Position numbers and translations under genes: made by a program. The notes below the pieces were generated by a model, which saw only the letters and a list, made by a program, of their open reading frames with translations, was not told where the DNA came from and did no database searches. A stretch of DNA of 64,000 nucleotides, taken from assembly GCF_030651495.1 (NCBI RefSeq), contig NZ_JAUSFI010000050.1:31816-95815 (forward strand). Direction: 5' to 3'. Positions 35,037 through 44,473 of the stretch are shown one piece after another; the stretch's first letter is position 1; every line of letters starts with the position of its first letter. The DNA is from Undibacterium sp. (GTDB taxonomy: Bacteria; Pseudomonadota; Gammaproteobacteria; Burkholderiales; Burkholderiaceae_D).

Positions 35037-36329
35037 ATGAGATTACCTCCAGCTATTATCGGCCATGCCGAAGAAGTATTGCGTGAAATATTGCGTTTCA
35101 CAGGCCCGGCTGACGGTACATTGTCACGTTACTTTAGGGAACATCCTCGTCTGGGCGGCCGTGAAAGAGGCGTTATCGCCGAGGCAATTTATGGTTTGCT
35201 ACGCAATAAAAGTGTCTATACCAGCTTTTCAGAGTCTGGCTCTGGCTCGGCGATGCGTCGCATTACCTTGTTAGGCCTGGCCGATGCGGTTGGTGTGGAT
35301 GCATTGGGTGGTTTAAGTGACGAAGAGCTTGTATGGCTAGAGAGAGTCATGCAGATAGATCGTACTCATTTACCTGTTGCGATGAAATCGAATATGCCAG
35401 ACTGGCTGTGGCAGAAACTTGTACAAAAATTTGGTGAAACTGAAGCCCTGCAATTGGCTGAAGCTTTGAATACGCCCGCAGCATTGGATTTAAGGGTGAA
35501 TACGCTGAAAGGTAATCGCGATGAGGTTATCAGTACTTTAGCGCTGGCCCCAATTATTGCCGAGCCTACACCCTATTCTGCGACCGGATTGCGGATAAAA
35601 AAGAAGCCATCTATCCAAAATCTGCCTTTATTTAAAGATGGCACGATAGAAGTTCAGGATGAAGGTAGTCAGCTTCTGGCACAGTTGCTTGGTGCTAAAC
35701 GTGGAGAAATGGTAGCCGATTTCTGTGCTGGCGCTGGTGGTAAAACCCTGGCGCTGGGAGCCTTCATGCGTAACACTGGGCGTTTATACGCTTTCGATGT
35801 TTCCGAAAAACGTTTGGCCCGATTAAAGCCTCGTTTGGCGCGTAGCGGTTTGTCTAATGTTCACCCCGTCCTGATCGCTCATGAGCGCGATGCTAAAATC
35901 AAACGTCTTGCCGGAAAACTTGACCGCGTATTGGTCGATGCACCTTGCAGCGGTTTGGGAACGCTAAGACGTAATCCTGACGTAAAGTGGCGCCAGACAC
36001 AGGCTGGTATTGCTGAGCTTAATGTAAAACAGAGTGCGATATTGGATAGTGCCGCAAGGTTGCTGAAAGCTGGTGGCCGTTTAGTCTATGCAACCTGCAG
36101 CATGCTTGATGAAGAGAATGAAAATATCGTGCAGGCCTTCTTGTTAGCGCATCCGGATTTTAGTCTGCTGCCCGCCTCTCAGGTACTCGACGAGCAGAAG
36201 GTAAATCTTGAAATGGGTGATTATCTCAAGCTGTTACCTCACAAACATCAAACCGATGGTTTCTTTGCCGCCGTAATGCAAAGAAATAATGTGGTTTCCG
36301 AAAAAAATGTCGTTGCTGCAAGTAGTTAA
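35037..36329 (+). CDS. rsmB: RsmB/NOP-family 16S rRNA (cytosine-C5) methyltransferase
   Basis: SAM-dependent RNA methyltransferase. The N-terminal NusB-like region (about 1-130) is followed by the SAM-binding motif FCAGAGGKTLALGAFM, the active-site motifs VDAPCSGLGTLRRNPD (catalytic Cys in PC) and VYATCSMLDEENE (second Cys in TC). Length 430 agrees with RsmB. RsmF or another NSUN-type target cannot be ruled out from sequence alone. Nothing odd in the frame; the stop is 28 bases before the MscS gene. Confidence 0.88.
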   Translation: MRLPPAIIGHAEEVLREILRFTGPADGTLSRYFREHPRLGGRERGVIAEAIYGLLRNKSVYTSFSESGSGSAMRRITLLGLADAVGVDALGGLSDEELVWLERVMQIDRTHLPVAMKSNMPDWLWQKLVQKFGETEALQLAEALNTPAALDLRVNTLKGNRDEVISTLALAPIIAEPTPYSATGLRIKKKPSIQNLPLFKDGTIEVQDEGSQLLAQLLGAKRGEMVADFCAGAGGKTLALGAFMRNTGRLYAFDVSEKRLARLKPRLARSGLSNVHPVLIAHERDAKIKRLAGKLDRVLVDAPCSGLGTLRRNPDVKWRQTQAGIAELNVKQSAILDSAARLLKAGGRLVYATCSMLDEENENIVQAFLLAHPDFSLLPASQVLDEQKVNLEMGDYLKLLPHKHQTDGFFAAVMQRNNVVSEKNVVAASS

Positions 36330-36357
36330 TTTACACAAGCATAATTTAGTTTTTTTT

Positions 36358-37665
36358 ATGAGTACACCATTATTAGCTAGTTTGCTTTCCGACTTGGCAG
36401 ATGATCTGCGTGATCCAAATATTCTCTGGCAAGTCGGAACTGTACTCTTTTGTTTTTCTTTGGCATGGTTAGTATCCCGGTTTTTAAGAAAACTGTTTTT
36501 CACTGTTGGCCCATTGTCGAGTTCGATAAATCTCGGGGTGGGGAGTTTTTCGCACGTCTTGACCCCGACGCTTTCATTGTTGTTTCTCTTGTTTGCCAAA
36601 TTCATACTTGGAAAATGGCAGCATACGCATTTATTGAGTTTGCTTTTTCCTTTTATTGGCTCGGTCGCGCTTATTCGCTTTGGCTTTTATATCGTGCGTC
36701 ATACTTTTGCGCGCGGAGGGCAGATAGGTAGTGTTCTGGCTGTCATTGAGAAAATGTTTGCCGGCTTAGTGTTGATGGGGTTGGTGTTACATTTCACGGG
36801 TTTGTGGCAAGATCTTTTTTCTTCCTTGGATGAAACTATCATTCCTTTCGGGCGAAACAAAATTTCTTTGCTGTCAATATTGCAGGCGCTCGTTTCGGTT
36901 ATTGTGACGTTGATCGTCGCTATGTGGTCAAGTGCTGCACTCGAAGCACGTTTGATGTTGTTGCCCACAATGCATTCATCTCTCAAGGTTGTGTTTTCTA
37001 GGCTGGGTCGGGCCATCCTCATTTTAACTGCTATTTTGGCGAGTTTGGCGATGGTTGGCATCGACCTAACGGTGCTGTCCGTATTTGGCGGCGCTCTAGG
37101 TGTTGGATTGGGTTTTGGGCTGCAAAAAATCACCAGCAGTTATATTTCCGGCTTTATTATTTTGCTTGATGGAAGCATGTCCATTGGCGACATGATTGCG
37201 GTTGATAAATTTAATGGGGAAATTACGGATATCAAAACCCGTTACACAGTACTCAAGGGATTGGATGGCGGAGAATCAATTATTCCAAATGAAATGTTGG
37301 TGTCGAGCCCCGTACAAAATTACTCACTGACTGACCGGTCTATTGTAATGACAACGGATTTGACAGTTGCCTATAAAACAGATTTGGATATGTTGCTTCC
37401 GTTACTGGTGGCCGCCGCATCTAGTGTGGCGCGGGTTTCTAGTCAAAACGGACCGTCTGCGTATTTGATGAAATTTGGTGCGGATGGATTGGAGTTGCGA
37501 TTGGGATTTTGGATTGCAGATCCAGAAAATGGCCGATCAAATGTACTTTCTGAGGTTAATAGAGCTCTTTGGAAAGTGCTGCAGACGCACCATATAGAGT
37601 TACCGTTTCCGCAAAGAGTTATTACCGTGAATGATGCAACAGGTAAAGTTTTCGAGTCGCTTTAA
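36358..37665 (+). CDS. MscS-family mechanosensitive channel
   Basis: Membrane channel releasing solutes on hypo-osmotic shock. The start at 36358 is preferred over an open extension overlapping rsmB. 434 residues: five to six hydrophobic segments precede the pore helix, seen as GGALGVGLGFGLQKITSSYISGFIILLDGSMSIGD, then the beta domain with NGEITDIKTRYTVLKGLDGGESIIPNEMLVSSPVQNYS and the alpha/beta C-terminal part. Larger than E. coli MscS (286), in the size class with extra N-terminal helices. Confidence 0.92.
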   Translation: MSTPLLASLLSDLADDLRDPNILWQVGTVLFCFSLAWLVSRFLRKLFFTVGPLSSSINLGVGSFSHVLTPTLSLLFLLFAKFILGKWQHTHLLSLLFPFIGSVALIRFGFYIVRHTFARGGQIGSVLAVIEKMFAGLVLMGLVLHFTGLWQDLFSSLDETIIPFGRNKISLLSILQALVSVIVTLIVAMWSSAALEARLMLLPTMHSSLKVVFSRLGRAILILTAILASLAMVGIDLTVLSVFGGALGVGLGFGLQKITSSYISGFIILLDGSMSIGDMIAVDKFNGEITDIKTRYTVLKGLDGGESIIPNEMLVSSPVQNYSLTDRSIVMTTDLTVAYKTDLDMLLPLLVAAASSVARVSSQNGPSAYLMKFGADGLELRLGFWIADPENGRSNVLSEVNRALWKVLQTHHIELPFPQRVITVNDATGKVFESL

Positions 37666-37753
37666 AAAGCGTACAATGTTACGAGGAAACATACTAAATT
37701 CGTGGCTTATTGTTGAACGGTAAGCTGTGATCATGTTATTAATCAAGGAGTAC

Positions 37754-37765
37754 ATGTTATTTTGA
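37754..37765 (+). other. Four-codon mini-frame overlapping the desaturase start
   Basis: AAGGAG (37745-37750) is followed by ATG-TTA-TTT-TGA. The TGA overlaps the TTG start of the desaturase as TTGA, and the ribosome site is better placed for the mini-frame than for the gene. This could be a translational-coupling device, or coincidence. Confidence 0.35.
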
Positions 37766-38964
37766 ACACTTTTTTTGATGCCGCAATTGATTTTTTGTCT
37801 AATGGCATTACCCGTGCTAGCGCTTGGCAAGTTTTTGCTTTTACGATGGTAGTCACTCATATCACGATTGCTAGTGTAACAATTTTTTTGCATCGTTGCC
37901 AAGCACATCGTGCACTCGAATTGCATGCTTTTCCTAGCCATTTTTTTCGTTTATGGCTCTGGCTCACAACCGGACAAGTCACGAAAGAATGGGCAGCGAT
38001 TCATCGTAAGCATCACGCAAAATGTGAAACTGAAGAGGATCCGCATAGCCCGGTAACACGTGGCATCAAGAAAGTACTTTTCGAGGGCGCTGAATTGTAT
38101 CGTGCCGAATCAAAAAATCTTGAAACAATACAAAAATATGGACATGGTACGCCAGATGATTGGATTGAACGTAATTTGTACACGCGTTTCAGCTGGCAGG
38201 GCATAGTGTTGATGTTGATAGTTGATTTGTTGTTGTTCGGCGTGATCGGTGTAACTGTTTGGGCAGTGCAAATGTTATGGATTCCTGTGACAGCGGCTGG
38301 GATTATCAATGGTATTGGTCACTACTGGGGCTACCGTAATTACGATTGTGTAGATGCTTCAACGAACATATTTCCGTTGGGAATATTGATTGGCGGCGAG
38401 GAGTTGCATAATAATCATCATACGTTTGGTACTTCAGCAAAGTTGTCTTCGAAGTGGTATGAGTTTGATATTGGTTGGTTGTATATTAGGTGCATGGAAA
38501 TTATTGGACTAGCTAAAGTTAGAAAAGTCGCTCCTGAGCCAAAATTTGTCGAAATGAAAGCGGTGATTGATATGGATACACTCCAAGCCGTAATTACCAA
38601 TCGCTATGATGTTATGGCTAAATACACTAAATCATTGCGTCGCGCTTGGCGTGATGAAGTTACTCAATTGCGTGAGAAATCTCAGTTTGAAGATGGCTTC
38701 TTGAAGTCTGCAAAGAAACTTTTACAACGCGAGCCAAGCAAGTTGGAAGCCCCCCAAAAGCAACAGCTATCAGAGTTATTAGCGCATAGTAGTGCATTGA
38801 AAACCATGCATGACATGCGCGTTGAACTGAGTTCGATTTGGGAGCGCTCAACCATAAATCGTGAGCAATTGGTGTTTCAACTACAAGATTGGTGCATTCG
38901 TGCAGAAGCATCCGGCATTCAGACATTACACGATTTTTCTCGCAGACTCCGCAGTTATGCTTAA
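37762..38964 (+). CDS. Membrane fatty acid desaturase (acyl-CoA desaturase type)
   Basis: Di-iron membrane enzyme that introduces a double bond in acyl chains. The three histidine boxes are HRCQAH, HRKHH and HNNHH in normal order, with four hydrophobic segments between residues 18 and 215. The catalytic part ends near 265; a further 135-residue soluble, charged, probably helical tail (LRRAWRDEVTQL…HDFSRRLRSY) follows and is longer than in minimal delta-9 desaturases. The start is TTG; no in-frame ATG precedes it. Single-gene unit with its own terminator. Confidence 0.88.
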   Translation: MNTFFDAAIDFLSNGITRASAWQVFAFTMVVTHITIASVTIFLHRCQAHRALELHAFPSHFFRLWLWLTTGQVTKEWAAIHRKHHAKCETEEDPHSPVTRGIKKVLFEGAELYRAESKNLETIQKYGHGTPDDWIERNLYTRFSWQGIVLMLIVDLLLFGVIGVTVWAVQMLWIPVTAAGIINGIGHYWGYRNYDCVDASTNIFPLGILIGGEELHNNHHTFGTSAKLSSKWYEFDIGWLYIRCMEIIGLAKVRKVAPEPKFVEMKAVIDMDTLQAVITNRYDVMAKYTKSLRRAWRDEVTQLREKSQFEDGFLKSAKKLLQREPSKLEAPQKQQLSELLAHSSALKTMHDMRVELSSIWERSTINREQLVFQLQDWCIRAEASGIQTLHDFSRRLRSYA

Positions 38965-38985
38965 CTGAAAACCTAGTTTGCAGTT

Positions 38986-39030
38986 CGACAAATAAAAATG
39001 GCGCTCTTCAGGCGCCATTTTTATTTGTCG
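38986..39030. terminator. 19-bp perfect hairpin after the desaturase gene
   Basis: Arms 38986-39004 and 39012-39030 are exactly complementary with loop TCTTCAG; the centre is AAAAATGGCGC/GCGCCATTTTT. It is an intrinsic terminator with AT-rich flanks that can act on transcripts from both sides. Confidence 0.9.
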
Positions 39031-39057
39031 AATAGACAGAAATGACATTTTTTACTC

Positions 39058-39091
39058 GTAAAAAAACCCGCAAAATGAGCGGGTTTTTTAC
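39058..39091. terminator. Terminator of the rpmB-rpmG operon
   Basis: GTAAAAAAACCCGC and GCGGGTTTTTTAC pair with loop AAAATGA. Facing the minus-strand rpmG, which ends at 39104, it has a run of T after the stem. Confidence 0.9.
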
Positions 39092-39103
39092 AAAAAATAA
39101 GAT

Positions 39104-39271
39104 CTATTTAATCTTGGTTTCTTTGTACATAACATGCTTACGTGCCTTGGGATCAAATTTCATGATCTCCATTTTTTCAGGCATAGTGCGCTTGTTTTTA
39201 GATGTGGTATAGAAGTGACCTGTACCAGCAGTCGATTCCAGTTTGATTTTGTCGCGACCAGATTTAGCCAT
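39104..39271 (-). CDS. rpmG: 50S ribosomal protein L33
   Basis: Large-subunit ribosomal protein of 55 residues (too short for many gene callers). Translation reads [20 protein letters not shown], then [20 protein letters not shown] and [15 protein letters not shown]. This is the cysteine-free L33 form, so it needs no zinc. It lies 26 bases downstream of rpmB, the usual pair, and is probably co-transcribed. Confidence 0.97.
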   Translation of the reverse strand: MAKSGRDKIKLESTAGTGHFYTTSKNKRTMPEKMEIMKFDPKARKHVMYKETKIK

Positions 39272-39297
39272 GATATTTCCCTAACAATAATTTTCGC

Positions 39298-39534
39298 TTA
39301 AACTTTTTCGCCGCGAGCACGCAGATCGACCAAGACGGCATCGATGCCGATTTTATCAACGATACGCAAACCCGCATTAGACAAACGCAGAGCAATCCAG
39401 CGATTTTCTGATTCTACGAAAAAGCGACGATTTTGCAGATTAGGCAAAAAACGACGTTTTGTTTTGTTGTTTGCATGGGAAACATTGTTGCCAACCATTG
39501 GCCCCTTCCCAGTAACTTGGCATACACGCGCCAT
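39298..39534 (-). CDS. rpmB: 50S ribosomal protein L28
   Basis: Ribosomal protein of 78 residues: [41 protein letters not shown] and [19 protein letters not shown]. Length and sequence are typical for Gram-negative L28; the zinc cysteines of some L28 forms are absent. First gene of the rpmB-rpmG pair. Confidence 0.97.
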   Translation of the reverse strand: MARVCQVTGKGPMVGNNVSHANNKTKRRFLPNLQNRRFFVESENRWIALRLSNAGLRIVDKIGIDAVLVDLRARGEKV

Positions 39535-39636
39535 GTTTAACTCCTTGATGGTTTCCGAAATTGGAAAAAACAGAGTATAACGAAAATTCCATGATTTATC
39601 AATGACTTGCGAAAAACAATTGTGTCTTTTTTTATT

Positions 39637-39657
39637 TTAACAATTAACAATTAACAA
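39637..39657 (+). repeat. Three tandem copies of TTAACAA
   Basis: Three perfect 7-bp repeats in the AT-rich gap between rpmB and radC. Probably a slippage product; no function is suggested by position. Confidence 0.7.
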
Positions 39658-39669
39658 TTTGAAATAAAC

Positions 39670-40344
39670 CTAAATTTGACCGTGTTCAGCAAAGGAATAA
39701 ACGTGTGGATTGGCAATAATGAAATGATCAAGAACACGAATATCCACCAGTGCCAATGCTTGTTTTAGAGTTTTTGTTAGAAAAATGTCCGCCTGACTTG
39801 GATCGCATGATCCTGACGGATGGTTGTGCGCCAGTATAATACTAGCGGCATTGTGATGAAGAGCGGCTTTGACTACTTCTCTAGGGTAGACACTGGCATG
39901 GTTCAGAGTGCCGCGAAAAAGTTCCTCGGTCGTGATTAAATGATTCTTTATATCCAAAAACAAAACCGCAAAGGATTCGTAAGGTTTATTCCCAATAAGC
40001 AATTGTAAATAATTTTTTACTGTTTCTGGCGAAGATAGCGCCGCTGTGGTTCGAAGTTCTTCAGAAATGGCGCGTTTTGCTAACTCCAGGACAGCGTGCA
40101 ATTGCGCATATTTGGCATTGCCCAAACCGTGCATCCCGGAAAAATCTTTAATACTGGCTGCAAACAGGCAGGTGAGGGAGCCGAACTGGCTGAGCATATC
40201 GCGACCTAGATCGACAGCACTTTTCCCTTTTACTCCTACCCTGAGAAAAACCGCAAGCAACTCTGCATCCGATAATGCTGCCGCACCAAACTTGATTAAT
40301 CGTTCTCTGGGACGTTGATCTTCCGGCCAGTCATTTATTCCCAT
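39670..40344 (-). CDS. radC: RadC/JAB-domain protein
   Basis: Protein of the RadC (YicR) family with an N-terminal helix-hairpin-helix-like part (GINDWPEDQRPRERLIKFGA, ELLAVFLRVG, FSGMHGLGNAKYAQLHA) and a JAB/MPN metalloprotease-like domain with the metal-binding motif HNHPSGSCDPSQAD plus the upstream Glu in FRGTLNHASVYPREV. 224 residues, standard. The original DNA-repair role was withdrawn for E. coli; the biochemical function is still unsettled. Divergent from fkpB. Confidence 0.95.
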   Translation of the reverse strand: MGINDWPEDQRPRERLIKFGAAALSDAELLAVFLRVGVKGKSAVDLGRDMLSQFGSLTCLFAASIKDFSGMHGLGNAKYAQLHAVLELAKRAISEELRTTAALSSPETVKNYLQLLIGNKPYESFAVLFLDIKNHLITTEELFRGTLNHASVYPREVVKAALHHNAASIILAHNHPSGSCDPSQADIFLTKTLKQALALVDIRVLDHFIIANPHVYSFAEHGQI

Positions 40345-40440
40345 TTAATATCCCTTTAATGATTAAGAAAAACAAGATGAAATGATCTTCAGGTACAAGC
40401 TGACTTACAATAACGGCTTAATTGATATTGAGCCAAAATT

Positions 40441-40896
40441 ATGCCCCATTCTTCTGTACCCGTAGTCACTTCAGGTGCTTACCTGACTTTACACTATCGC
40501 CTTGCTAATATGAAAGGTGAAGAAATTATCAGTACATTTAATGCTAGTCCCGCTACCTTGCAATTAGGAACTGGTCAGCTTGCTCCTGAACTTGAGGCCT
40601 CATTGATGGGATTGGAAGAGGGGTCCCACACTAAGCGTGAACTTGCTCCAGAAAATGCTTTCGGGCCACGTAACCCAGAATTAATACAGCGCGTCTCTCG
40701 CGCCACTTTGATGGAAAATTCTGCATTTGGTGAGCAGTATGTGATTGGTGATCTCGTCGAATTTTCAGCTCCATCAGGAGGGCGTTTTGCTGGAATTTTA
40801 AAGGAAATTGATGAGACAGGTGCCATGTTTGATTTTAATCATCCGCTGGCAGGGGAAACGGTCTTATTTGAAACAAAAATCATTGGCATTTTATAG
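40441..40896 (+). CDS. fkpB: FKBP-type peptidyl-prolyl isomerase, SlpA type
   Basis: Cytoplasmic prolyl isomerase/chaperone of the SlyD-like class. The 151-residue protein has [15 protein letters not shown], the FKBP half-domain with [33 protein letters not shown], an insert-in-flap region (RVSRATL…YVIGDLVEF) and a C-terminal strand. Directly upstream of ispH (8 bases), the order seen in E. coli and many proteobacteria. Confidence 0.93.
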   Translation: MPHSSVPVVTSGAYLTLHYRLANMKGEEIISTFNASPATLQLGTGQLAPELEASLMGLEEGSHTKRELAPENAFGPRNPELIQRVSRATLMENSAFGEQYVIGDLVEFSAPSGGRFAGILKEIDETGAMFDFNHPLAGETVLFETKIIGIL

Positions 40897-40904
40897 GTTT
40901 TAAT

Positions 40905-41840
40905 ATGGATAAAGAAATTTTACTGGCTCAACCTAGGGGTTTTTGTGCTGGTGTTGATCGTGCAATTGAAATTGTTGAGCGTGCTTTACAGCAGTTTGGT
41001 GCTCCAATTTATGTTCGCCATGAAATTGTTCATAACACATATGTTGTAAATGACTTAAAGGAAAAGGGGGCTATTTTTATTGAGGAGTTAAGCGATGTCC
41101 CATCTGGAAATACGGTGATATTTTCGGCGCATGGTGTTTCTCAAACAGTCAAACAAGAGGCCGACGCCCGGGGTTTGATCGTATTTGATGCTACTTGTCC
41201 TTTGGTAACAAAGGTTCATATTGAAGTATTAAAAATGCGTCGTGAAAAACGTGAAATTATTATGATTGGGCATCAAGGACATCCTGAAGTGGAAGGCACC
41301 ATGGGGCAGAGCGATGGTGGCATATATTTAGTGGAAACTGTTAATGATGTTGCTAATTTGAAAATTTCAAATCCCGATATGTTAGCTTATGTTTCTCAAA
41401 CAACTTTGTCTGTTGACGACACTAAAGAGATCGTTGCTGCGCTTAAGAGTAAGTTTCCGAATATCTCTGAACCAAAAAAGGGCGATATTTGTTATGCAAC
41501 GACAAATCGCCAGGAGGCAGTCAAATTCATGGCTCCACAGGTTGATCTGGTCATTGTAGTTGGCAGTGTTAATAGTTCTAATTCCAATCGATTGAGAGAG
41601 GTTGCACAAAAAAAAGGAGTTACTTCATATATGGTCGATACGGCTGAACAGATTAATCCTGATTGGATCGTCAAGTGTGATCGTATCGGTGTAACTGCTG
41701 GCGCCTCGGCACCGGAACTATTGGTGCAGGAGGTGATTGATAGACTCAGGCAACTTGGCGTCAAGAGTGTGCGTACACTGAAAGGCGCGGAAGAAAAAGT
41801 AATTTTCCCTATGCCAAAGGGATTGGCAAGTGTCAAGTAA
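40905..41840 (+). CDS. ispH: 4-hydroxy-3-methylbut-2-enyl diphosphate reductase
   Basis: Last enzyme of the MEP isoprenoid pathway, a [4Fe-4S] protein. Cluster cysteines are in [24 protein letters not shown] and [14 protein letters not shown]. The substrate-binding His residues in [17 protein letters not shown] and [14 protein letters not shown] are present, as is [10 protein letters not shown]. 311 residues, standard length. Co-transcribed with fkpB. Confidence 0.97.
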   Translation: MDKEILLAQPRGFCAGVDRAIEIVERALQQFGAPIYVRHEIVHNTYVVNDLKEKGAIFIEELSDVPSGNTVIFSAHGVSQTVKQEADARGLIVFDATCPLVTKVHIEVLKMRREKREIIMIGHQGHPEVEGTMGQSDGGIYLVETVNDVANLKISNPDMLAYVSQTTLSVDDTKEIVAALKSKFPNISEPKKGDICYATTNRQEAVKFMAPQVDLVIVVGSVNSSNSNRLREVAQKKGVTSYMVDTAEQINPDWIVKCDRIGVTAGASAPELLVQEVIDRLRQLGVKSVRTLKGAEEKVIFPMPKGLASVK

Positions 41841-42330
41841 CGTAAAAACATAGGAAATCTCTTTAAATATAAGTTTGTAATTTTGATTTTATTCAGTATT
41901 TTATTTCGCCTATTCATGGTTAACATTGGGCAGAAGTTGATTCTGCTTAGTCTCTGTTTTCTTCTGTGCTACCAATGGTGAATATTGTAATATTGATGCA
42001 AGCTAAAAATAGTACTGATATTTTTAACATTACAACTACATCAAAATACTTTAAATTTACCGCTTAGATTTGTTGGTTTATACAAAATATTATAAAAACA
42101 GTTTTATTAAAAATTGTAGAGGAGAGTTTCGCCATGTGTTTTCAATACATTTTCATTGCTTTGAATGTTATGTCGCGTCTGTTCGGATAATCGACGCGTG
42201 GATTTTCAGCGGCGCCTCAAAAATGAAAGGCGCCGCTTTTGTTATCTGGAATGATTTTTGCTGAGTACGATGGCCGTTTAGCCTCATGCTTTAATAAAAA
42301 TTTTCATTCAATCATAGAAAGAGAAGTGAT
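41841..42330. other. AT-rich gap between ispH and livH
   Basis: About 490 bases. A hairpin terminator sits at 42208-42240. The rest is AT-rich with no convincing gene; an open frame of 64 codons at 42070-42264 runs through the terminator stem and has no protein-like character. The promoter of the liv operon must lie here or between the hairpin and livH. Confidence 0.5.
42208..42240 (+). terminator. Terminator or leader hairpin upstream of livH
   Basis: AGCGGCGCCT and AGGCGCCGCT make a 10-bp GC-rich stem with a 10-base loop, followed by TTTT. It is 370 bases after ispH and 90 before livH, so it could end a short leader transcript of the liv operon. Confidence 0.75.
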
Positions 42331-43260
42331 ATGGATACATTTATCCAACAAATTATTAATGGTTTGGTACTAGGGAGTATGTATGCCTTGGTTGCGTTAG
42401 GGTACACCATGGTGTACGGCGTTTTGAATCTCATCAACTTTGCTCATGGCGACGTTTTAATGGTGGGCGCAATGGCTGGATTGAGTATTCTTAAACTGCT
42501 GCAAGTGGTGGCACCTGATTTGCCAGGGATTGTCAAATTGATGATAGCCATTCTCGGTGCAATACCTGTTTGCATCGCGGTTAATGTGTTAATTGAGCGC
42601 GTTGCCTACCGCAAATTACGCAATGCGCCAAGACTTGCTCCCTTGATTACCGCGATTGGTGTCTCAATTTTGGTTCAGACATTTTCGATGATGATCTGGG
42701 GGCGCAGTCCGATTCCATTTCCAGTAATCATGTCATCTACCCCCATTAGTATTGGCGGCGCGGTGATTTCGCAAACGCAAATTTTGCTGTTGGCGTTGGC
42801 GACATTGGCAATGGTTGGGCTGGTTCTATTAGTTGAAAAAACAAAAATGGGACGTGCCATGCGCGCCACCGCAGAAAATCCTCGTGTTGCCGGTTTGATG
42901 GGGGTTGATTCCAATAAAGTCATCGTTGCGACCTTTGCCATTGGTGCCGCATTAGCCGCTATCGCTGGTGTAATGTGGGCTGCAAACTATTCTTCTGCAC
43001 AATTTGCTATGGGTTTTGTACCTGGATTGAAAGCATTTTCAGCTGCAGTTTTGGGTGGCATTGGGAATATTTATGGTGCAATGGTAGGTGGTATTATTTT
43101 AGGTCTTATTGAAAGCCTTGGTGCCGGGTACATTGGCGATCTGACTGGTGGCGTTCTGGGCAGCCATTATCAGGATATTTTTGCCTTTGTTGTATTGATT
43201 ATTGTACTGACCCTGCGTCCATCCGGCATCATGGGTGAACGTGTGGCTGACCGAGCCTAA
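42331..43260 (+). CDS. livH: Branched-chain amino acid ABC transporter permease LivH
   Basis: Inner-membrane permease for Leu/Ile/Val-type high-affinity uptake. 309 residues with about eight helices. Typical features: N-terminal QQIINGLVLGSMYALVALGYTMVYGVLNLINFAHGD, the EAA-like loop AVLGGIGNIYGAMVGGIILGLIE. First gene of the livHMGF operon. AAAGAGAAG precedes the ATG. No binding-protein gene accompanies the operon. Confidence 0.95.
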   Translation: MDTFIQQIINGLVLGSMYALVALGYTMVYGVLNLINFAHGDVLMVGAMAGLSILKLLQVVAPDLPGIVKLMIAILGAIPVCIAVNVLIERVAYRKLRNAPRLAPLITAIGVSILVQTFSMMIWGRSPIPFPVIMSSTPISIGGAVISQTQILLLALATLAMVGLVLLVEKTKMGRAMRATAENPRVAGLMGVDSNKVIVATFAIGAALAAIAGVMWAANYSSAQFAMGFVPGLKAFSAAVLGGIGNIYGAMVGGIILGLIESLGAGYIGDLTGGVLGSHYQDIFAFVVLIIVLTLRPSGIMGERVADRA

Positions 43261-43271
43261 GGAGAAAATTA

Positions 43272-44462
43272 ATGTCAAATTTGTTCGATACAAAAAATAA
43301 TCCTGCCAAGGCCTATATGAGCTTTGTAGTCTTGGGTGTTTTGTTAGTGTTGTTTCCTTTTGTCGCTGCCAATTTTGGTAATTCGTGGGTTCGGATCATT
43401 GATTTCGCATTACTTTACATTATGTTAGCACTTGGTTTAAATATTGTAGTCGGTTTCGCTGGCCTGCTTGATCTTGGTTATATTGCTTTCTATGCTGTCG
43501 GAGCTTATTTAGCGGCTCTATTTGGTTCTCAGCAGTTTGCGGTGTTGTTGGAGTCTTTTGTGAATAATTACCCGCTGGTTGGTAATTTTCTTGTCACTTT
43601 GTTTGGTCCCGAGATAACACAAAATGGTATTCATCTGTCTGTCTGGCTTATTGTTCCTATGGCAGCTGCGGTTGCTGCCCTGTTTGGTGCGTTATTGGGT
43701 GCGCCAACATTAAAATTACGTGGCGATTATTTGGCAATTGTCACATTGGGATTTGGTGAAATTGTTCGTATTTTTATGAATAATTTGAATGCTCCGGTCA
43801 ATTTTACGAATGGGCCGCAGGGTATTAACATGATCGATCCGATTCGTATTTTTGGAGTTTCTTTGAGCGGCGAAGAAGGATCCAACGCCACTTTGCAATT
43901 TGGAAACTTTAGTATGCCATCAGTTAATGCTTACTATTTCCTATTTTTGGCTCTGTGTATCGGCATCATCATTATTTCTATACGTTTGCAACATTCTCGT
44001 TTGGGGCGCGCTTGGGTAGCAATTCGAGAGGATGAAATCGCCGCTAAGGCGATGGGTATTAACACCCGAAATATGAAATTACTGGCGTTTTCCATGGGAG
44101 CATCATTTGGTGGTATTTCCGGTGCAATGTTTGCGTCTTTTCAAGGGTTTGTTTCGCCGGAATCTTTTTCGTTGATGGAATCAATCGTTATTCTCGCGAT
44201 GGTCGTTCTGGGTGGCATTGGTCATATTCCGGGGGTCATTCTTGGTGCGGTGTTACTTGCCGCATTGCCCGAGGTGCTACGTCACAGTGTGGAGCCAATA
44301 CAAAATCTCCTGTTTGGGAAAATCTGGGTAGAAGCGGAAGTCTTGCGTCAATTATTGTACGGTTTTGCCATGGTTGCGATCATGTTAAATCGTCCGGCCG
44401 GTTTATGGCCAGCACCAAAACACGAAGATAGAATAAGTCGCACTAATGAAGCTGCGGCATAA
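43272..44462 (+). CDS. livM: Branched-chain amino acid ABC transporter permease LivM
   Basis: Second permease of the HAAT-type transporter, 396 residues. About ten hydrophobic segments; conserved parts are YIMLALGLNIVVGFAGLLDLGYIAFYAVGAY, LKLRGDYLAIVTLGFGEIVR and the cytoplasmic coupling loop AIREDEIAAKAMGINTRNMKLLAF, MVVLGGIGHIPG. Begins 11 bases after livH. Confidence 0.95.
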   Translation: MSNLFDTKNNPAKAYMSFVVLGVLLVLFPFVAANFGNSWVRIIDFALLYIMLALGLNIVVGFAGLLDLGYIAFYAVGAYLAALFGSQQFAVLLESFVNNYPLVGNFLVTLFGPEITQNGIHLSVWLIVPMAAAVAALFGALLGAPTLKLRGDYLAIVTLGFGEIVRIFMNNLNAPVNFTNGPQGINMIDPIRIFGVSLSGEEGSNATLQFGNFSMPSVNAYYFLFLALCIGIIIISIRLQHSRLGRAWVAIREDEIAAKAMGINTRNMKLLAFSMGASFGGISGAMFASFQGFVSPESFSLMESIVILAMVVLGGIGHIPGVILGAVLLAALPEVLRHSVEPIQNLLFGKIWVEAEVLRQLLYGFAMVAIMLNRPAGLWPAPKHEDRISRTNEAAA

Positions 44463-44473
44463 GGAATACCGAG

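Noticed and set aside
42070..42264. 64-codon frame upstream of livH
   Set aside because: It runs through the GC-rich terminator hairpin at 42208 and has no ribosome site or domain; Cys/Phe-rich composition looks random.
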